In this document: positions 23,160 through 32,057 of the stretch, in pieces
Numbering within the stretch: the first letter of the stretch is position 1
Layout: every line of letters begins with the position of its first letter
Assembly (NCBI GenBank): GCA_035626515.1
Contig: DASPNM010000023.1
Span: 62,001-126,000, forward strand
Length of the DNA: 64,000 bases
Direction of reading: 5' to 3'
Source of the DNA: DASPNM01 sp035626515
Lineage (GTDB): Bacteria > Bacteroidota > Bacteroidia > Chitinophagales > Chitinophagaceae
Program-made: the position numbers and the translations under genes
The notes under the pieces: model-generated
What the model saw: the letters and a program-made list of their open reading frames with translations, nothing else
What the model was told of the DNA's origin: nothing
Database searches by the model: none

Positions 23160-24146
23160 ATGGCTCATTACTATATTCCGGAATTTACCTCACCCCGTGA
23201 CCGCCTGAAATTTCAGGCACAGATCGAGCAGATCTGGCGCGAGTGTGGGCTGGTGCCCGTGGAATATCCAAAGAATTATTTCTGCCGTTTATTCAGGCTG
23301 ACTCGATGGTACTTCCGGTTACAGCGCCGGGATCTGATTTTTTTCATTCATCCACTCTACGCGCGCACAAGCAAGCTGCTGCTCCGAATGGCTCGTCGCA
23401 AAGGCTGCCGTGCAATTTGCCTGGTTTCCGATATCAACAGCCTGCGGGGCGAGCCGGGCACACTTATCAAAGAGACAGGGTATTGGAAATCTACAGACAG
23501 CTTCATCGTTCAGAATCCCACAATGCGGGATTTTCTCGTCGCTCGATTCCGCATTAAGTTTACGGTCTGCCTTCAGCTATTTGACCTGTTGTTCCCGTCG
23601 CCGCCGGTGGCCAGAACACATTCCAGCAGGGTGCTCTTCGCCGGGAACGCAGCGAAAGCGCCGTTTTTGAAACTGCTGCCGTCTGTTTCAGGTGTGGAAT
23701 GGCATGTCTGCAGCGCTCATGATCCGAACATAGAGGGAATACGTTTCAGCAAACTCGCCGATGAACTTTCTGACAGGCGCGTCCTGGAAGGTTCGTATGG
23801 ATTGATCTGGGAAGGAGACAGCGTCGATGGTTTGACAGGACCTGGCGGGCAGTATCTGCGGCTCGTCACGCCACTGAAGCTATCCAATTATTTGCTACAA
23901 TCGCTTCCTGTAATCATTCACCAGGAAGCGGCTGTGGCGGATTTCGTGAAACGGATGAACGTCGGGATATGCGTGAATTCGCTGCATGAAATACCGGCGA
24001 GGCTGGCGGACATCGGGGATATGCAATACCAGGATATGGTCCGGAACTGCCGGGTGCTTGCCGGCAAATTATCACAGGGTCATTTTACGCGCACCGCCAC
24101 AACAGCTATCCGGGAAATACTGCAAGCACACGATCAATTGTCGTAA
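23160..24146 (+). CDS. Galactofuranosyltransferase-like glycosyltransferase
   Basis: A GT-B-like protein of 328 residues. The C-terminal donor-binding half resembles beta-1,6-galactofuranosyltransferases: YGLIWEGDSVDGLTGPGGQY (about 220), TPLKLSNYLLQSLPVIIHQEAAVADFVKRMNVGICVNSLHEIP. The N-terminal half contains basic LFRLTRWYFRLQRRD and DLIFFIHPLYAR. The start lies 2 bases after the lepA stop, so it is presumably cotranscribed with it although unrelated in function. Its 3' end overlaps the convergent secreted-protein gene by 13 bases. Donor sugar inferred by family resemblance only. Confidence 0.78.
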   Translation: MAHYYIPEFTSPRDRLKFQAQIEQIWRECGLVPVEYPKNYFCRLFRLTRWYFRLQRRDLIFFIHPLYARTSKLLLRMARRKGCRAICLVSDINSLRGEPGTLIKETGYWKSTDSFIVQNPTMRDFLVARFRIKFTVCLQLFDLLFPSPPVARTHSSRVLFAGNAAKAPFLKLLPSVSGVEWHVCSAHDPNIEGIRFSKLADELSDRRVLEGSYGLIWEGDSVDGLTGPGGQYLRLVTPLKLSNYLLQSLPVIIHQEAAVADFVKRMNVGICVNSLHEIPARLADIGDMQYQDMVRNCRVLAGKLSQGHFTRTATTAIREILQAHDQLS

Positions 24147-25147
24147 TTGATCGGCGACTTGTTGTCCCGTGATTTGTTCTTGTCCGATTTTTCCTGGAGC
24201 TTCTTTTCGTTGCGATTCCCTTTCGGGTCGAATAGGGGGTCTTCCATTGGTGGCCGGCCGAGGTAGGGATCTGCACCTTTCATATCAATTTTGTAGTCGA
24301 AGACTTTTTCGATGTGTACCCATTTGCCATTTTCCCAGCGAAATCCTTCGTTGTCGCCGTCGGGAACGTAAGTCCACTTGTGCTCCGGATCGTCGTTTTC
24401 CGACACGAGGTGATCGTAGAGAATAATCCCGAGCTCGTCAATGTAATTGGCGAGCACCCGGGCGTCTTTTTTGTATTCCAGGCTGAAACGCATCTGTGTC
24501 GGCCTGGGTATGGAGTCTTTTTCGAAACTGAAGAAAGGTCCCCCAAAAACGGGTTCGTTCTTTTCGTTGAAGTACATCACCTCAATCCATTTCTTGGTAC
24601 TCATTACGGAGTTTGGATCGAGGCCAAAGAGAGTGTAATATTTTTTGCCCCGGTGTTCGGTGAGCACAATGTTGTAGTAGATAGCGCCGATCCAGGTCCG
24701 GTTGTCCCATACCGAATCCATTGCGTTCGCCGTGAATTCGGAATAATCCCGCAGCGGGATTAGTTTAAGCGAGCCGTCGCCGGTGCGCAGCTGGATAGCC
24801 CCTTTCTGACGGGCGTAGTAATCGTCGAACTGCAGGTTCCACGTGAAGATTCTGAAGCTGGAATCCGGGGCATATAGTTTCGAGATCCCGAGAACGGAAT
24901 CAAACGGGTAATAAAACGAGTTCCTTATTTGAAGCGCCCGGACAAGCACTCGCGTGAAGTTGCTGTCGGAAATCATCCGGTCTTCCGTCAGGCTGTCGGT
25001 GATCATGTAAACCGCGTATTCCCGGAGAGTGTCTTCTTTTTCCTTAAGCTTTTTTACGTCGGCAGGATGAATCTGTGCCTGTAACTCCACCCCGGTCGCG
25101 AGGGCAATTACCAGCAGGGAAATGATCTTTTGCAGCCTGAATTTCAT
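24134..25147 (-). CDS. Conserved secreted protein of unknown function
   Basis: Signal peptide MKFRLQKIISLLVIALATGVELQAQ, then about 310 residues with no motif I recognise. The middle is a beta-rich domain (FTWNLQFDDYYARQKGAIQLR, WIGAIYYNIVLTEHRGKKYYTLFGLDPNS, WIEVMYFNEKNEPVFGGPFF). The last 60 residues are charged and low-complexity (PKGNRNEKKLQEKSDKNKSR). The domain pattern is one I associate with uncharacterised exported proteins of Bacteroidota. It is convergent with, and overlaps by 13 bases, the upstream glycosyltransferase gene. Confidence 0.75.
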   Translation of the reverse strand: MKFRLQKIISLLVIALATGVELQAQIHPADVKKLKEKEDTLREYAVYMITDSLTEDRMISDSNFTRVLVRALQIRNSFYYPFDSVLGISKLYAPDSSFRIFTWNLQFDDYYARQKGAIQLRTGDGSLKLIPLRDYSEFTANAMDSVWDNRTWIGAIYYNIVLTEHRGKKYYTLFGLDPNSVMSTKKWIEVMYFNEKNEPVFGGPFFSFEKDSIPRPTQMRFSLEYKKDARVLANYIDELGIILYDHLVSENDDPEHKWTYVPDGDNEGFRWENGKWVHIEKVFDYKIDMKGADPYLGRPPMEDPLFDPKGNRNEKKLQEKSDKNKSRDNKSPINYDN

Positions 25148-25268
25148 GAGCGCCGGGCAAATTTACGCCTTACCGAAGATGAAGCAGGCAGGGTACGCAG
25201 TTGCATTTTGTTAAAGAATGCGGATATTTCTCCGATACGGGGAAACAGCTACTAAAATTTTGTGAAGC

Positions 25269-26507
25269 TTACAGCGCTTTGGCGAAGTCTGCCAGGGAAT
25301 CGAACGCCATATCGATATCCGGGTGGGGAAGGGGTTGCTCCGGGTGGACGCTGCGGATGAAGACCGTATACATCCCTGCGCTGCGCCCGAAGCGCATATC
25401 GCTTAACTTATTGCCGACCATGATGCTTTTGTTCAGATCCATCCCGGGGATCTCTCTTGCGGCGCGGAACGCCATACCCGGGTTAGGTTTTCGCTCGGGG
25501 TGACGGTTGTCGGTACTCGTACAGACATAGACTTTGTCGAGTCTACCCCCGACTGCGTTCACTTCCTCAGCCATGTGGCCGTGAATTTTTTCCAGGTCTT
25601 CGGCGGACATGAGGCCCCTCCCGACGCCGCGCTGATTGGTCACGACCACAATGTTGCGGAAACATTCGGCCAGCTTTGGGAAAGATTCGAGGGCGCCAGG
25701 GCAGAAAGTAAATTCATGGACATCCAGAATATAGCCGTCTATTTTTTCCACGTTAATCACGCCGTCACGATCAAGGAAAACCGACCAGTCCCGGTTCACG
25801 TACCCGAGATCCAGAGGGGGACGCCGCAGTTCTTCCTGCGCACGCTGGTAATCTTCGGGAACACCAATGTCGATGAAATACTCATCCTGCACAGAGCCAA
25901 ACAGCGATTCGGCTGTCTTTTCCAAAAAATCCGTCTCAAAGGAAAATTTTTCCGGCCACGCAGTCTGCAGAAATTTTGGAAAGCGAAGCAGGTAAATGCC
26001 GCCATTTACCAGGCCCGCTTCAAGAAATTGTTTTTCGCGAAATTGTTTTATAGACTGATCATCGTTTAGCTCTACGGCACCGTATCGGCTGAAATGTTGC
26101 ATCGGTTTCAGGGCCACAGTGCAGGCAGCAGTCGTTTGCCGGTGCAGCGCTTCCATTTCCGGCAGCCGGAAGCGGAACAACGTGTCCCCGTTCACAACGA
26201 TTACATTTTCCTGAGACACCTGCTGTGCCGCGAGCAAAACAGCACCACCTGTCCCGAGCGGTTCGTCCTCGACAGATAATTTAAAATCGAGTGTGGGCAG
26301 TTCGTCGTAAAGAAACTGTACCACCAGCTCCTTCATATGTCCGAGCGAAAAAATGAATTCAGAGACACCCTGGCTCCTGAGGTGATTTACCACATGATAG
26401 AGAAATGGTTTGCCTGCAACCGGCGCCAGTACTTTGGGGATATCGGGCAGGAGGTGCCTCAACCGTGTGCCAAGGCCTCCGGCGAGAACGATGGCCGTGC
26501 TGGTCAT
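25269..26507 (-). CDS. Fused HddC-like nucleotidyltransferase and GmhB-like HAD phosphatase
   Basis: The N-terminal domain (about 1-230) is a sugar-1-phosphate nucleotidyltransferase. It has the glycine-rich loop IVLAGGLGTRLRHLLPDIPK with Lys, VVNGDTLFRF for metal, and YGAVELN. This fits the HddC group that makes GDP-D-glycero-alpha-D-manno-heptose. The C-terminal domain (about 240-412) is HAD subclass III: VFLDRDGVIN (nucleophile Asp), VVVTNQRGVGRG, RKPNPGM with Lys, and VGNKLSDM. The zinc loop (CxH...CxC) of classical GmhB is missing, and motif IV reads GNKLSD instead of GDKxxD. The ATG at 26507 (MTSTAIVLAGG) is chosen. It is the last gene of the operon, after GmhA and HddA. Confidence 0.85.
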   Translation of the reverse strand: MTSTAIVLAGGLGTRLRHLLPDIPKVLAPVAGKPFLYHVVNHLRSQGVSEFIFSLGHMKELVVQFLYDELPTLDFKLSVEDEPLGTGGAVLLAAQQVSQENVIVVNGDTLFRFRLPEMEALHRQTTAACTVALKPMQHFSRYGAVELNDDQSIKQFREKQFLEAGLVNGGIYLLRFPKFLQTAWPEKFSFETDFLEKTAESLFGSVQDEYFIDIGVPEDYQRAQEELRRPPLDLGYVNRDWSVFLDRDGVINVEKIDGYILDVHEFTFCPGALESFPKLAECFRNIVVVTNQRGVGRGLMSAEDLEKIHGHMAEEVNAVGGRLDKVYVCTSTDNRHPERKPNPGMAFRAAREIPGMDLNKSIMVGNKLSDMRFGRSAGMYTVFIRSVHPEQPLPHPDIDMAFDSLADFAKAL

Positions 26508-26512
26508 TCCAT

Positions 26513-27097
26513 TCACTGGCCGGCGGTTTTGAACAGCTGTTCCTCCACGAGCTGGCATACGATATGGCCGGCGAGAATGTGCGATTCCTGAATTCGGGGA
26601 GTGTCGGTGGAAGGGATGTTGACCAGGTGATCCGCGAGAGGTTTCATGAGTCCGCCGCTCATACCGGTGAATGCAATCGTAATCATTTTTTTCTGTCTTG
26701 CCGCCTCGAAAGCACGCACAATGTTTGCTGAATTTCCCGAGGTGGAAAACCCGATCAGGACGTCGCCCGGCTTTCCGATTCCTTCGATGATGCGCGCATA
26801 GACCAGCTCATAGCTGTAATCGTTAGCCACCGCGGTGAGGTAGGAGGTGTTGCAGTGAAGGGCTTCCGCGGGGAGAGCGGGGCGGTCGCTGTAAAAGCGT
26901 CCCGAAAATTCGGCCGCCAGGTGCTGCGCGTCCGCTGCGCTGCCGCCGTTTCCGCAGAAGTAAACCCGGTTTCCTCCCGCGAAGGCATGCGTGACCACAC
27001 CGACTATGCGGGCGATGGCGGAAATTAGCTGCTCGTCCGCCATAAGCGCTTGCTTCACACGAATGGACTCGGCAATGAGGGATTTAATTTTTTCCAT
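26513..27097 (-). CDS. gmhA: Sedoheptulose-7-phosphate isomerase (SIS domain)
   Basis: Converts D-sedoheptulose-7-phosphate to D-glycero-D-manno-heptose-7-phosphate, the first step of heptose activation. Landmarks are YFCGNGGSAADAQHLAAEFSGRF (about 45-68), LIGFSTSGNSANIVRAF with the SIS phosphate-binding serines (about 113-130), and near the end ESHILAGHIVCQLVEEQLF with the His and Glu of the active site. 194 residues is standard. It lies between HddA and the fused HddC/GmhB gene on the same strand. Confidence 0.93.
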   Translation of the reverse strand: MEKIKSLIAESIRVKQALMADEQLISAIARIVGVVTHAFAGGNRVYFCGNGGSAADAQHLAAEFSGRFYSDRPALPAEALHCNTSYLTAVANDYSYELVYARIIEGIGKPGDVLIGFSTSGNSANIVRAFEAARQKKMITIAFTGMSGGLMKPLADHLVNIPSTDTPRIQESHILAGHIVCQLVEEQLFKTAGQ

Positions 27098-27116
27098 GAC
27101 AAGAATCTTTCGATGA

Positions 27117-28139
27117 TCAGACCGTCCAGGTGATCAGGCCGTGTTCTACAAACTGGTAGGTGCGCGCCTGCCCTCCGAATCGCTGCAATTTATTGATCAC
27201 ATCGTACTTGGTATTGCCCGGACAATAGAAGATCATAAAACCTCCTCCGCCGGCGCCGGAAATTTTTCCGCCCGTTGCTCCTGCTTCCTTCGCGGTTTCG
27301 TAAATCTGCTCCATAACAGGATTGCTGATTCCTTCGGCCATTTTTCGCTTTTGTTGGAATCCAAAATCGAGGATTTCGCCCATTTCCTGCAGTTTTCCGC
27401 GCAACAAGGCTTCCTTCATGCGCACCGCCTGCTGTTTCAGCTGATGCATCGCTTCAATGGATGTTTCTTTCCGGTCTTCGACGTTCCGGCTCTGCTTTCT
27501 GATGATCTCCGCAGAGTCGCGACTGGTGGAGGTGTAGTAAAGCAGCAGGTTGTTTTCAAGCTCAAAAAGATACTGCTGTTTCACGCGCAGCGGGTTCACC
27601 ACTACTTTATCGTCGGCATAGAATTCCATAAAATTAACGCCACCGAAAGTGGCGGCGTACTGGTCCTGACGCCCGCCCGCGAGTCCAAGGTCTTTTCTTT
27701 CGATCTCGTATGCATAATGCGCCATGTCGTATTCGCCGAGGGGGAGTCGCAGCATTTCGGTAAAAGCGCCGATGATCGCCACCACCAGCGTGGATGAGCT
27801 GCCGAGTCCGGATCCGGCGGCTGCATCCACGTGAGTCGTTAGCCGGAAGCCGGTTTTCGCCATACCATAGTCGCACTGAATCCGGTTGTATACTCCTTTT
27901 AACAGATCCAGCTTTCCGTTTATCGGGAGCTTTGTCGACCAGGGATGGTCTTCCGTTTCGTCACGGTCCACGCTTTGCAGGATAATTTTGCTTTCCCCAA
28001 TTGTTTCAAGTGTCGCGAAAGCATACAGCGAGACGGTGGCGTTGAGAATTGCGCCGCCGTATAGATCACAATAGGGGCTCACGTCCGTGCCTCCGCCTGC
28101 CAGGCCGATGCGCAGGGGAGCTTTGCTTCTGAAAATCAT
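27117..28139 (-). CDS. hddA: GHMP kinase, D-glycero-alpha-D-manno-heptose-7-phosphate kinase type
   Basis: Phosphorylates heptose-7-phosphate at C1 to give the 1,7-bisphosphate. The N-terminus MIFRSKAPLRIGLAGGGTDVSPYCDLYGG is typical of HddA and related GHMP kinases. The ATP-binding motif is AAGSGLGSSSTLVVAII (about 108-124), and motif III is GGKISGAGGGGFMIFYCPG near 295. 340 residues. The start overlaps the preceding glycosyltransferase stop by ATGA, so translation is coupled. GmhA and the fused enzyme follow, giving all four activities for GDP-heptose. Confidence 0.92.
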   Translation of the reverse strand: MIFRSKAPLRIGLAGGGTDVSPYCDLYGGAILNATVSLYAFATLETIGESKIILQSVDRDETEDHPWSTKLPINGKLDLLKGVYNRIQCDYGMAKTGFRLTTHVDAAAGSGLGSSSTLVVAIIGAFTEMLRLPLGEYDMAHYAYEIERKDLGLAGGRQDQYAATFGGVNFMEFYADDKVVVNPLRVKQQYLFELENNLLLYYTSTSRDSAEIIRKQSRNVEDRKETSIEAMHQLKQQAVRMKEALLRGKLQEMGEILDFGFQQKRKMAEGISNPVMEQIYETAKEAGATGGKISGAGGGGFMIFYCPGNTKYDVINKLQRFGGQARTYQFVEHGLITWTV

Positions 28140-29287
28140 GCCTTCGCAGTTAGCGGCTGGTGGGCCAATTCGAAAATCGCGTCCACCATATTTTTCCAGC
28201 TGTATTTTTTTTTCTCCTCACGAAGATGCGGAATAAAAAAATGTTCGCCTAATTGGTAGAAACTGCGGATTCCTTCAGCGATCGCTTCAGCTTTCGGTTC
28301 TACAACCAGTCCCACCCGGTGGTCCGGGACGAGGGCGGGGAGACCACCCACGTTGGTGACGATCATGGGTTTTTCGAAATGGTACGCGAGCGGGGTTACT
28401 CCACTTTGCGTGGCGTGGCGGTAAGGCTGCACGACCACGTCGGCTGCCGACAGATAATAGCGGACGTGGCTGTCGGGAATAAATTCGGTGCGAAGGATCA
28501 CACGCTCGGAAATTCCCAGCCGTTCGATCTGATCGAGATATGGTTGTTGCTTTTCATAAAATTCACCCGCTACGAGTAGTCGCATGTTCGGGTCACGGCC
28601 CCCTTGCTTCAGCATGCCGATCGCATCGAGAAGCAGGTCAAGACCCTTGTAATTTCGGATAAAGCCGAAAAAAAGAATGATGCGGTTGTTCTCGGGAAGC
28701 CCGAGGTGTCTGCGTGCTTCGGCCTTTGTTACCGGTGTTCCGAAATTATCGTAGAGCGGGTGCTGCACGACCCGGGATGGAGCGGCAGGCGCGAATTCCG
28801 CGAGGTCCTCCTGCACTTTCGCGCTCATAGTGATGAAGGCATGGCAGCTGCGGATGAAGTAGCGCGTAAAGATCCGGTCGCCGGGTCTGCGCTCGTGGGG
28901 TACAATATTATCGGCGATGCATACAATCCGCGTGTGCCTGTTTTTTTTCACCCGGCGCAAAATGGTTCCAAGCGCAGGTCCCATGAAAGGAAGCCAGAAG
29001 CGCACGACGACGAGATCGGGTCGCTCTCTGTACAGCCTTCTCCCCACGCGCAACCAGCTCAACGGGTTGACCGAGTTAATTGCAGAGTGAATAACCAGCC
29101 CTGCCGGCGCCGGCTCCGAAGTATACTGTGTTCTTCCGGGAAAGAGCAGGCGCGGATATTGAAGCGAGAACGAGTAAATTTCGCATGAATGGCCCTCTGC
29201 CATGAATTCTCTCGCCAGTCGCTGATTGAAAGTAGCCAGTCCTCCCCGCAGCGGATGGGCAGGCCCTATGATCACAACCTTTGCCAT
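28136..29287 (-). CDS. Glycosyltransferase, family 4 (GT-B fold)
   Basis: Probable transferase for an activated sugar, plausibly heptose given its neighbours. The N-terminus MAKVVIIGPAHPLRGGLATFNQRLA has the glycine-rich acceptor-side loop. The C-terminal half contains IILFFGFIRNYKGLDLLLDAIG (about 205), YYLSAADVVVQPYRHATQSGVTPLAYHFEKPMIVTNVGG (about 285-320) with the donor-binding Glu-like region modified, as in Bacteroidota relatives. 383 residues. The ATG at 29287 overlaps the upstream GT2 stop (TGATG); a GTG 3 bases earlier is an alternative. The 3' end overlaps hddA by 4 bases. Confidence 0.88.
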   Translation of the reverse strand: MAKVVIIGPAHPLRGGLATFNQRLAREFMAEGHSCEIYSFSLQYPRLLFPGRTQYTSEPAPAGLVIHSAINSVNPLSWLRVGRRLYRERPDLVVVRFWLPFMGPALGTILRRVKKNRHTRIVCIADNIVPHERRPGDRIFTRYFIRSCHAFITMSAKVQEDLAEFAPAAPSRVVQHPLYDNFGTPVTKAEARRHLGLPENNRIILFFGFIRNYKGLDLLLDAIGMLKQGGRDPNMRLLVAGEFYEKQQPYLDQIERLGISERVILRTEFIPDSHVRYYLSAADVVVQPYRHATQSGVTPLAYHFEKPMIVTNVGGLPALVPDHRVGLVVEPKAEAIAEGIRSFYQLGEHFFIPHLREEKKKYSWKNMVDAIFELAHQPLTAKA

Positions 29288-30228
29288 CACAGTCCGAGTT
29301 TCTTTTCGACGAGGTAGGTGTTGCGACCCGGAGCGTTGCGCGAGATAAGCTCCCCGATGAAGCCCGCCAGGAACAGTTGCATGCCAATAATCAGAGATGT
29401 CAGTGAAAGATAGAAACCGGGCTTGTTAGTGAGCGTAAAATCCGGGTCGAAAATCTTGTTGACGACCAGATAAATTGCGATGCCAAGTCCGACGAGAAAA
29501 AAGAGGGTGCCCCAGAGTCCGAAGAAATGCATGGGGCGCTTGGAAAATTTACCTACGAAACTGATCGAGATGAGATCGAGAAAGCCGTTGATGAAGCGCT
29601 GCCATCCGAATTTTGAACGCCCGTATTTTCGGGGCCGGTGCTCCACCACTTTCTCCCCAATGCGGCGAAACCCGGCCCATTTGGAAATAACGGGAATATA
29701 GCGGTGCATTTCGCCGTAGACCTCGATGCCTTTCACTACCCGGTTGCGGTAAGCTTTAAGTCCGCAGTTAAAATCATGCAGCGGAATTCCAGAAACCTGG
29801 CGCGTCACAGCGTTGAAAAAACGAGAAGGAATATTTTTAGTCAGGGTATTGTCGTAGCGCTTCTTTTTCCAGCCGCTCACCAGGTCCAGCCCGTCTTCCA
29901 GGATCATCCTCCGCAGCTCGGGAATTTCGTCGGGGCTGTCCTGCAAATCGGAGTCCATCGTGATCACCACGTCTCCCTGCGCTGCGCGAAATCCTTCATT
30001 CAGTGCGGCCGATTTTCCATAATTCCTTTGAAATTTAACTCCCTTGATGTTTGAATTTGTTTGGCGCAGCCCCTCAATCACCTGCCAGGAATTATCTGCG
30101 CTGCCGTCGTCGATATAAATGATCTCGTAGCTGTACTGGTTTTCACGCATTATCTTTTCGATCCAGGCAGTCAGTTCGGGAAGCGATTCGGCTTCATTAA
30201 AAACGGGTATGACGAGCGAAACATCCAT
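29287..30228 (-). CDS. Glycosyltransferase family 2, polyprenyl-phosphate type with two C-terminal membrane helices
   Basis: A GT-A fold domain at about 1-225, with VIPVFNEAESLPEL, YIDDGSADNSW (nucleotide) and VVITMDSDLQDSPDE holding the metal-binding DxD-like DSD/DLQD, then FNCGLKAYR. Two transmembrane helices follow (GLWGTLFFLVGLGIAIYLVV and LSLTSLIIGMQLFLAGFIGELI). This arrangement is that of ArnC/DPM1-like enzymes that transfer sugars to undecaprenyl phosphate. 313 residues. It overlaps the genes on both sides by one base, so it is tightly coupled in the operon. Confidence 0.9.
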   Translation of the reverse strand: MDVSLVIPVFNEAESLPELTAWIEKIMRENQYSYEIIYIDDGSADNSWQVIEGLRQTNSNIKGVKFQRNYGKSAALNEGFRAAQGDVVITMDSDLQDSPDEIPELRRMILEDGLDLVSGWKKKRYDNTLTKNIPSRFFNAVTRQVSGIPLHDFNCGLKAYRNRVVKGIEVYGEMHRYIPVISKWAGFRRIGEKVVEHRPRKYGRSKFGWQRFINGFLDLISISFVGKFSKRPMHFFGLWGTLFFLVGLGIAIYLVVNKIFDPDFTLTNKPGFYLSLTSLIIGMQLFLAGFIGELISRNAPGRNTYLVEKKLGL

Positions 30229-30791
30229 CAGCGCATCTGGTTAGGCGTTATGTTTCGCCGGTTCAGCACCATAGCGCTTATCAGCGATACGATCATGCCC
30301 AGGAGCAGCATGAGTCCCACGCTGGTGAGCAGCTCGCGAACAGGATTCCGATTTTCAATCGCGCTCATGATTTTTTCTTTTTGCTCGGCGGAAAGGTCCA
30401 TAACATCGTAAAGCTGCCTGGTCAGCTCGAGCGTCCGGGCCTTCATCTCCGGCGAAACGACGTAGTTGTACAAGTAGGAGGCTGCTGTAGACACGAGCAC
30501 CAGGACGAGCGTGACCCACAACCCCTGTCCTACAAGATCGCGATACGAGTATTCCGGATTAAGCTTGCGGTACTGTCGCTGCGTAGCAACAATGCAGAAA
30601 ATAAAAACACCCGCCACAATCACGAGCGATACAAGCCCTATAATCATGGACGTCGTATAAGAAAAGCTTTCCGGGTCGCGCACCGTTTTTTTCAGGTAGG
30701 ACAGGGTATAGAGCTGGAATACGATACCGGCCGCGACGAGTATCGCGGCTCCGATCAGCCCATAGCGGAGCGCCGGGTTGCTGTTTTTCAT
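30228..30791 (-). CDS. DUF4199-family membrane protein
   Basis: Four transmembrane helices: residues about 10-28 (YGLIGAAILVAAGIVFQLY), 46-66, 90-110 and 155-177 (VGLMLLLGMIVSLISAMVL). A soluble loop of about 45 residues between helices 3 and 4 contains the charged LSAEQKEKIMSAIENRN. That pattern is DUF4199, a Bacteroidota family of unknown role. 187 residues. It overlaps the dihydroorotase-like gene by ATGA upstream and the GT2 gene by one base downstream, so it is part of the same transcript. Confidence 0.82.
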   Translation of the reverse strand: MKNSNPALRYGLIGAAILVAAGIVFQLYTLSYLKKTVRDPESFSYTTSMIIGLVSLVIVAGVFIFCIVATQRQYRKLNPEYSYRDLVGQGLWVTLVLVLVSTAASYLYNYVVSPEMKARTLELTRQLYDVMDLSAEQKEKIMSAIENRNPVRELLTSVGLMLLLGMIVSLISAMVLNRRNITPNQMR

Positions 30792-32050
30792 TCTTTCAAA
30801 AATACTTGGTCTTTATTAATTATACCCAACACGCGACCTCTTAGCTCCTGGCCGATAAAAGCGCTGTTTTGGGAACGGGAACGAAAGTCGGATTCGGAAA
30901 CTTTCCACGTTGCATCCGGCAGGAAAAGCGTGAGGCATGCAGGCTGACCTCCGGCAATGGACAGCAGGTCAAGTCCAAAAATCCGACGCGGGTTGATACT
31001 CAGTAGCCGAACCCAGTGTTCAGGGTTTAATTCCGGAACTGCGGTTTGCAGCGCAGCGAAAGCAGTTTCGAGGCCGAGCATACCGAAGCGTGCGTATTCG
31101 AATTCCACCATTTTGCTGTCGGCCTCATGCGGCAGGTGATGTGTTGCGATGCAATCGACCGTTCCGTTGCGCAGACTTTCACGCAAGGCATTCCGTTCCT
31201 TTTCAGAACGTAGTGGCGGATTTACCTTGAGGTTGCTGTCGTAATTACCCAGATCCTCATCGGTGAAAAACAGGTGATGGGGCGTAACCGAACACGTTAC
31301 GTAGTCGTTTTCTTTTGCGGCGTGGATCAGATCAATAGATTTTTTCCCGGAAACGCCGGTGAAATGGATCCGTGACTCCGCATATCGAGCCAGGCTGATG
31401 TCGCGCGCGATGATCAGTTCCTCGGCCATGAGCGGTTTTCCGGGCAATCCCAGCCGCGTGGAGGCAACTCCTTCGTTCATCAATCCCTGGGGATTAACTG
31501 AATGGTCGTCGGGAAGCTGGATCACTACGCCTTCCACAGCCTTCACGTATTGAAGCGCCTTCAACAGGAGGCCGGATGACTGGACGCATTTGATGCCGTC
31601 GCTGAAAGCGATGGCGCCGCTCTGCCGCATGTCGTACATTTCTGCGAGCTCCTTTCCTTCGCAGTTGCGGCTGATGGCACCGATGGGGTGAATGCGCACC
31701 GGCAGATCCCGCGAACCCTGCACCACGTATTCGATACCGGCTTTATTGTGCAGCACCGGACTTGTGTTCGGTATGACGAAAACGTCCGTAAAGCCACCGG
31801 CCGCGGCGGCCTCCGAGCCGCTGCGCAACGTTTCTTTGAATTCAAATCCCGGATCTGCGAAATCAGCGAATACATCCACCCATCCCGGCGATACGCACAG
31901 TCCCTTGGCCTCAATGATTCTTGCATCGCCTCCGTCGAGTTTTTTTCCGATCCGGGTAATGCGCGCATCTTGAATGAGAATATCGAGGACCTGATCGTGA
32001 AAGGGGGAGGAAGGATCGACGACCCGGGCTTGCCTGAGCAGGAGGTTCAT
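30788..32050 (-). CDS. Dihydroorotase homologue lacking the metal ligands (probably non-catalytic)
   Basis: Whole-length similarity to class I dihydroorotase: KETLRSGSEAAAAGGFTDVFVIPNT (about 75-95), TCSVTPHHLFFTDEDL, KVNPPLRSEKERNALRESL, and INPRRIFGLD. The active-site residues are altered. The HxH of the first strand is FAD (GWVDVFADFADPG, about 57-69), and the catalytic Asp of ATDHAPH is His (IATHHLPHEAD). The ATG at 32050 is used. 420 residues. Inactive partners are known that hold aspartate transcarbamoylase in a complex; that is the best analogy, not proof. First gene of the operon with DUF4199, glycosyltransferases and heptose enzymes. Confidence 0.82.
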   Translation of the reverse strand: MNLLLRQARVVDPSSPFHDQVLDILIQDARITRIGKKLDGGDARIIEAKGLCVSPGWVDVFADFADPGFEFKETLRSGSEAAAAGGFTDVFVIPNTSPVLHNKAGIEYVVQGSRDLPVRIHPIGAISRNCEGKELAEMYDMRQSGAIAFSDGIKCVQSSGLLLKALQYVKAVEGVVIQLPDDHSVNPQGLMNEGVASTRLGLPGKPLMAEELIIARDISLARYAESRIHFTGVSGKKSIDLIHAAKENDYVTCSVTPHHLFFTDEDLGNYDSNLKVNPPLRSEKERNALRESLRNGTVDCIATHHLPHEADSKMVEFEYARFGMLGLETAFAALQTAVPELNPEHWVRLLSINPRRIFGLDLLSIAGGQPACLTLFLPDATWKVSESDFRSRSQNSAFIGQELRGRVLGIINKDQVFLKE

Positions 32051-32057
32051 TAAAGGG

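Noticed and set aside
25148..25268. CRISPR or mobile element signs in the gaps around the heptose operon
   Set aside because: No direct repeats of CRISPR length, no transposase or integrase frames and no terminal inverted repeats were seen anywhere in the window.
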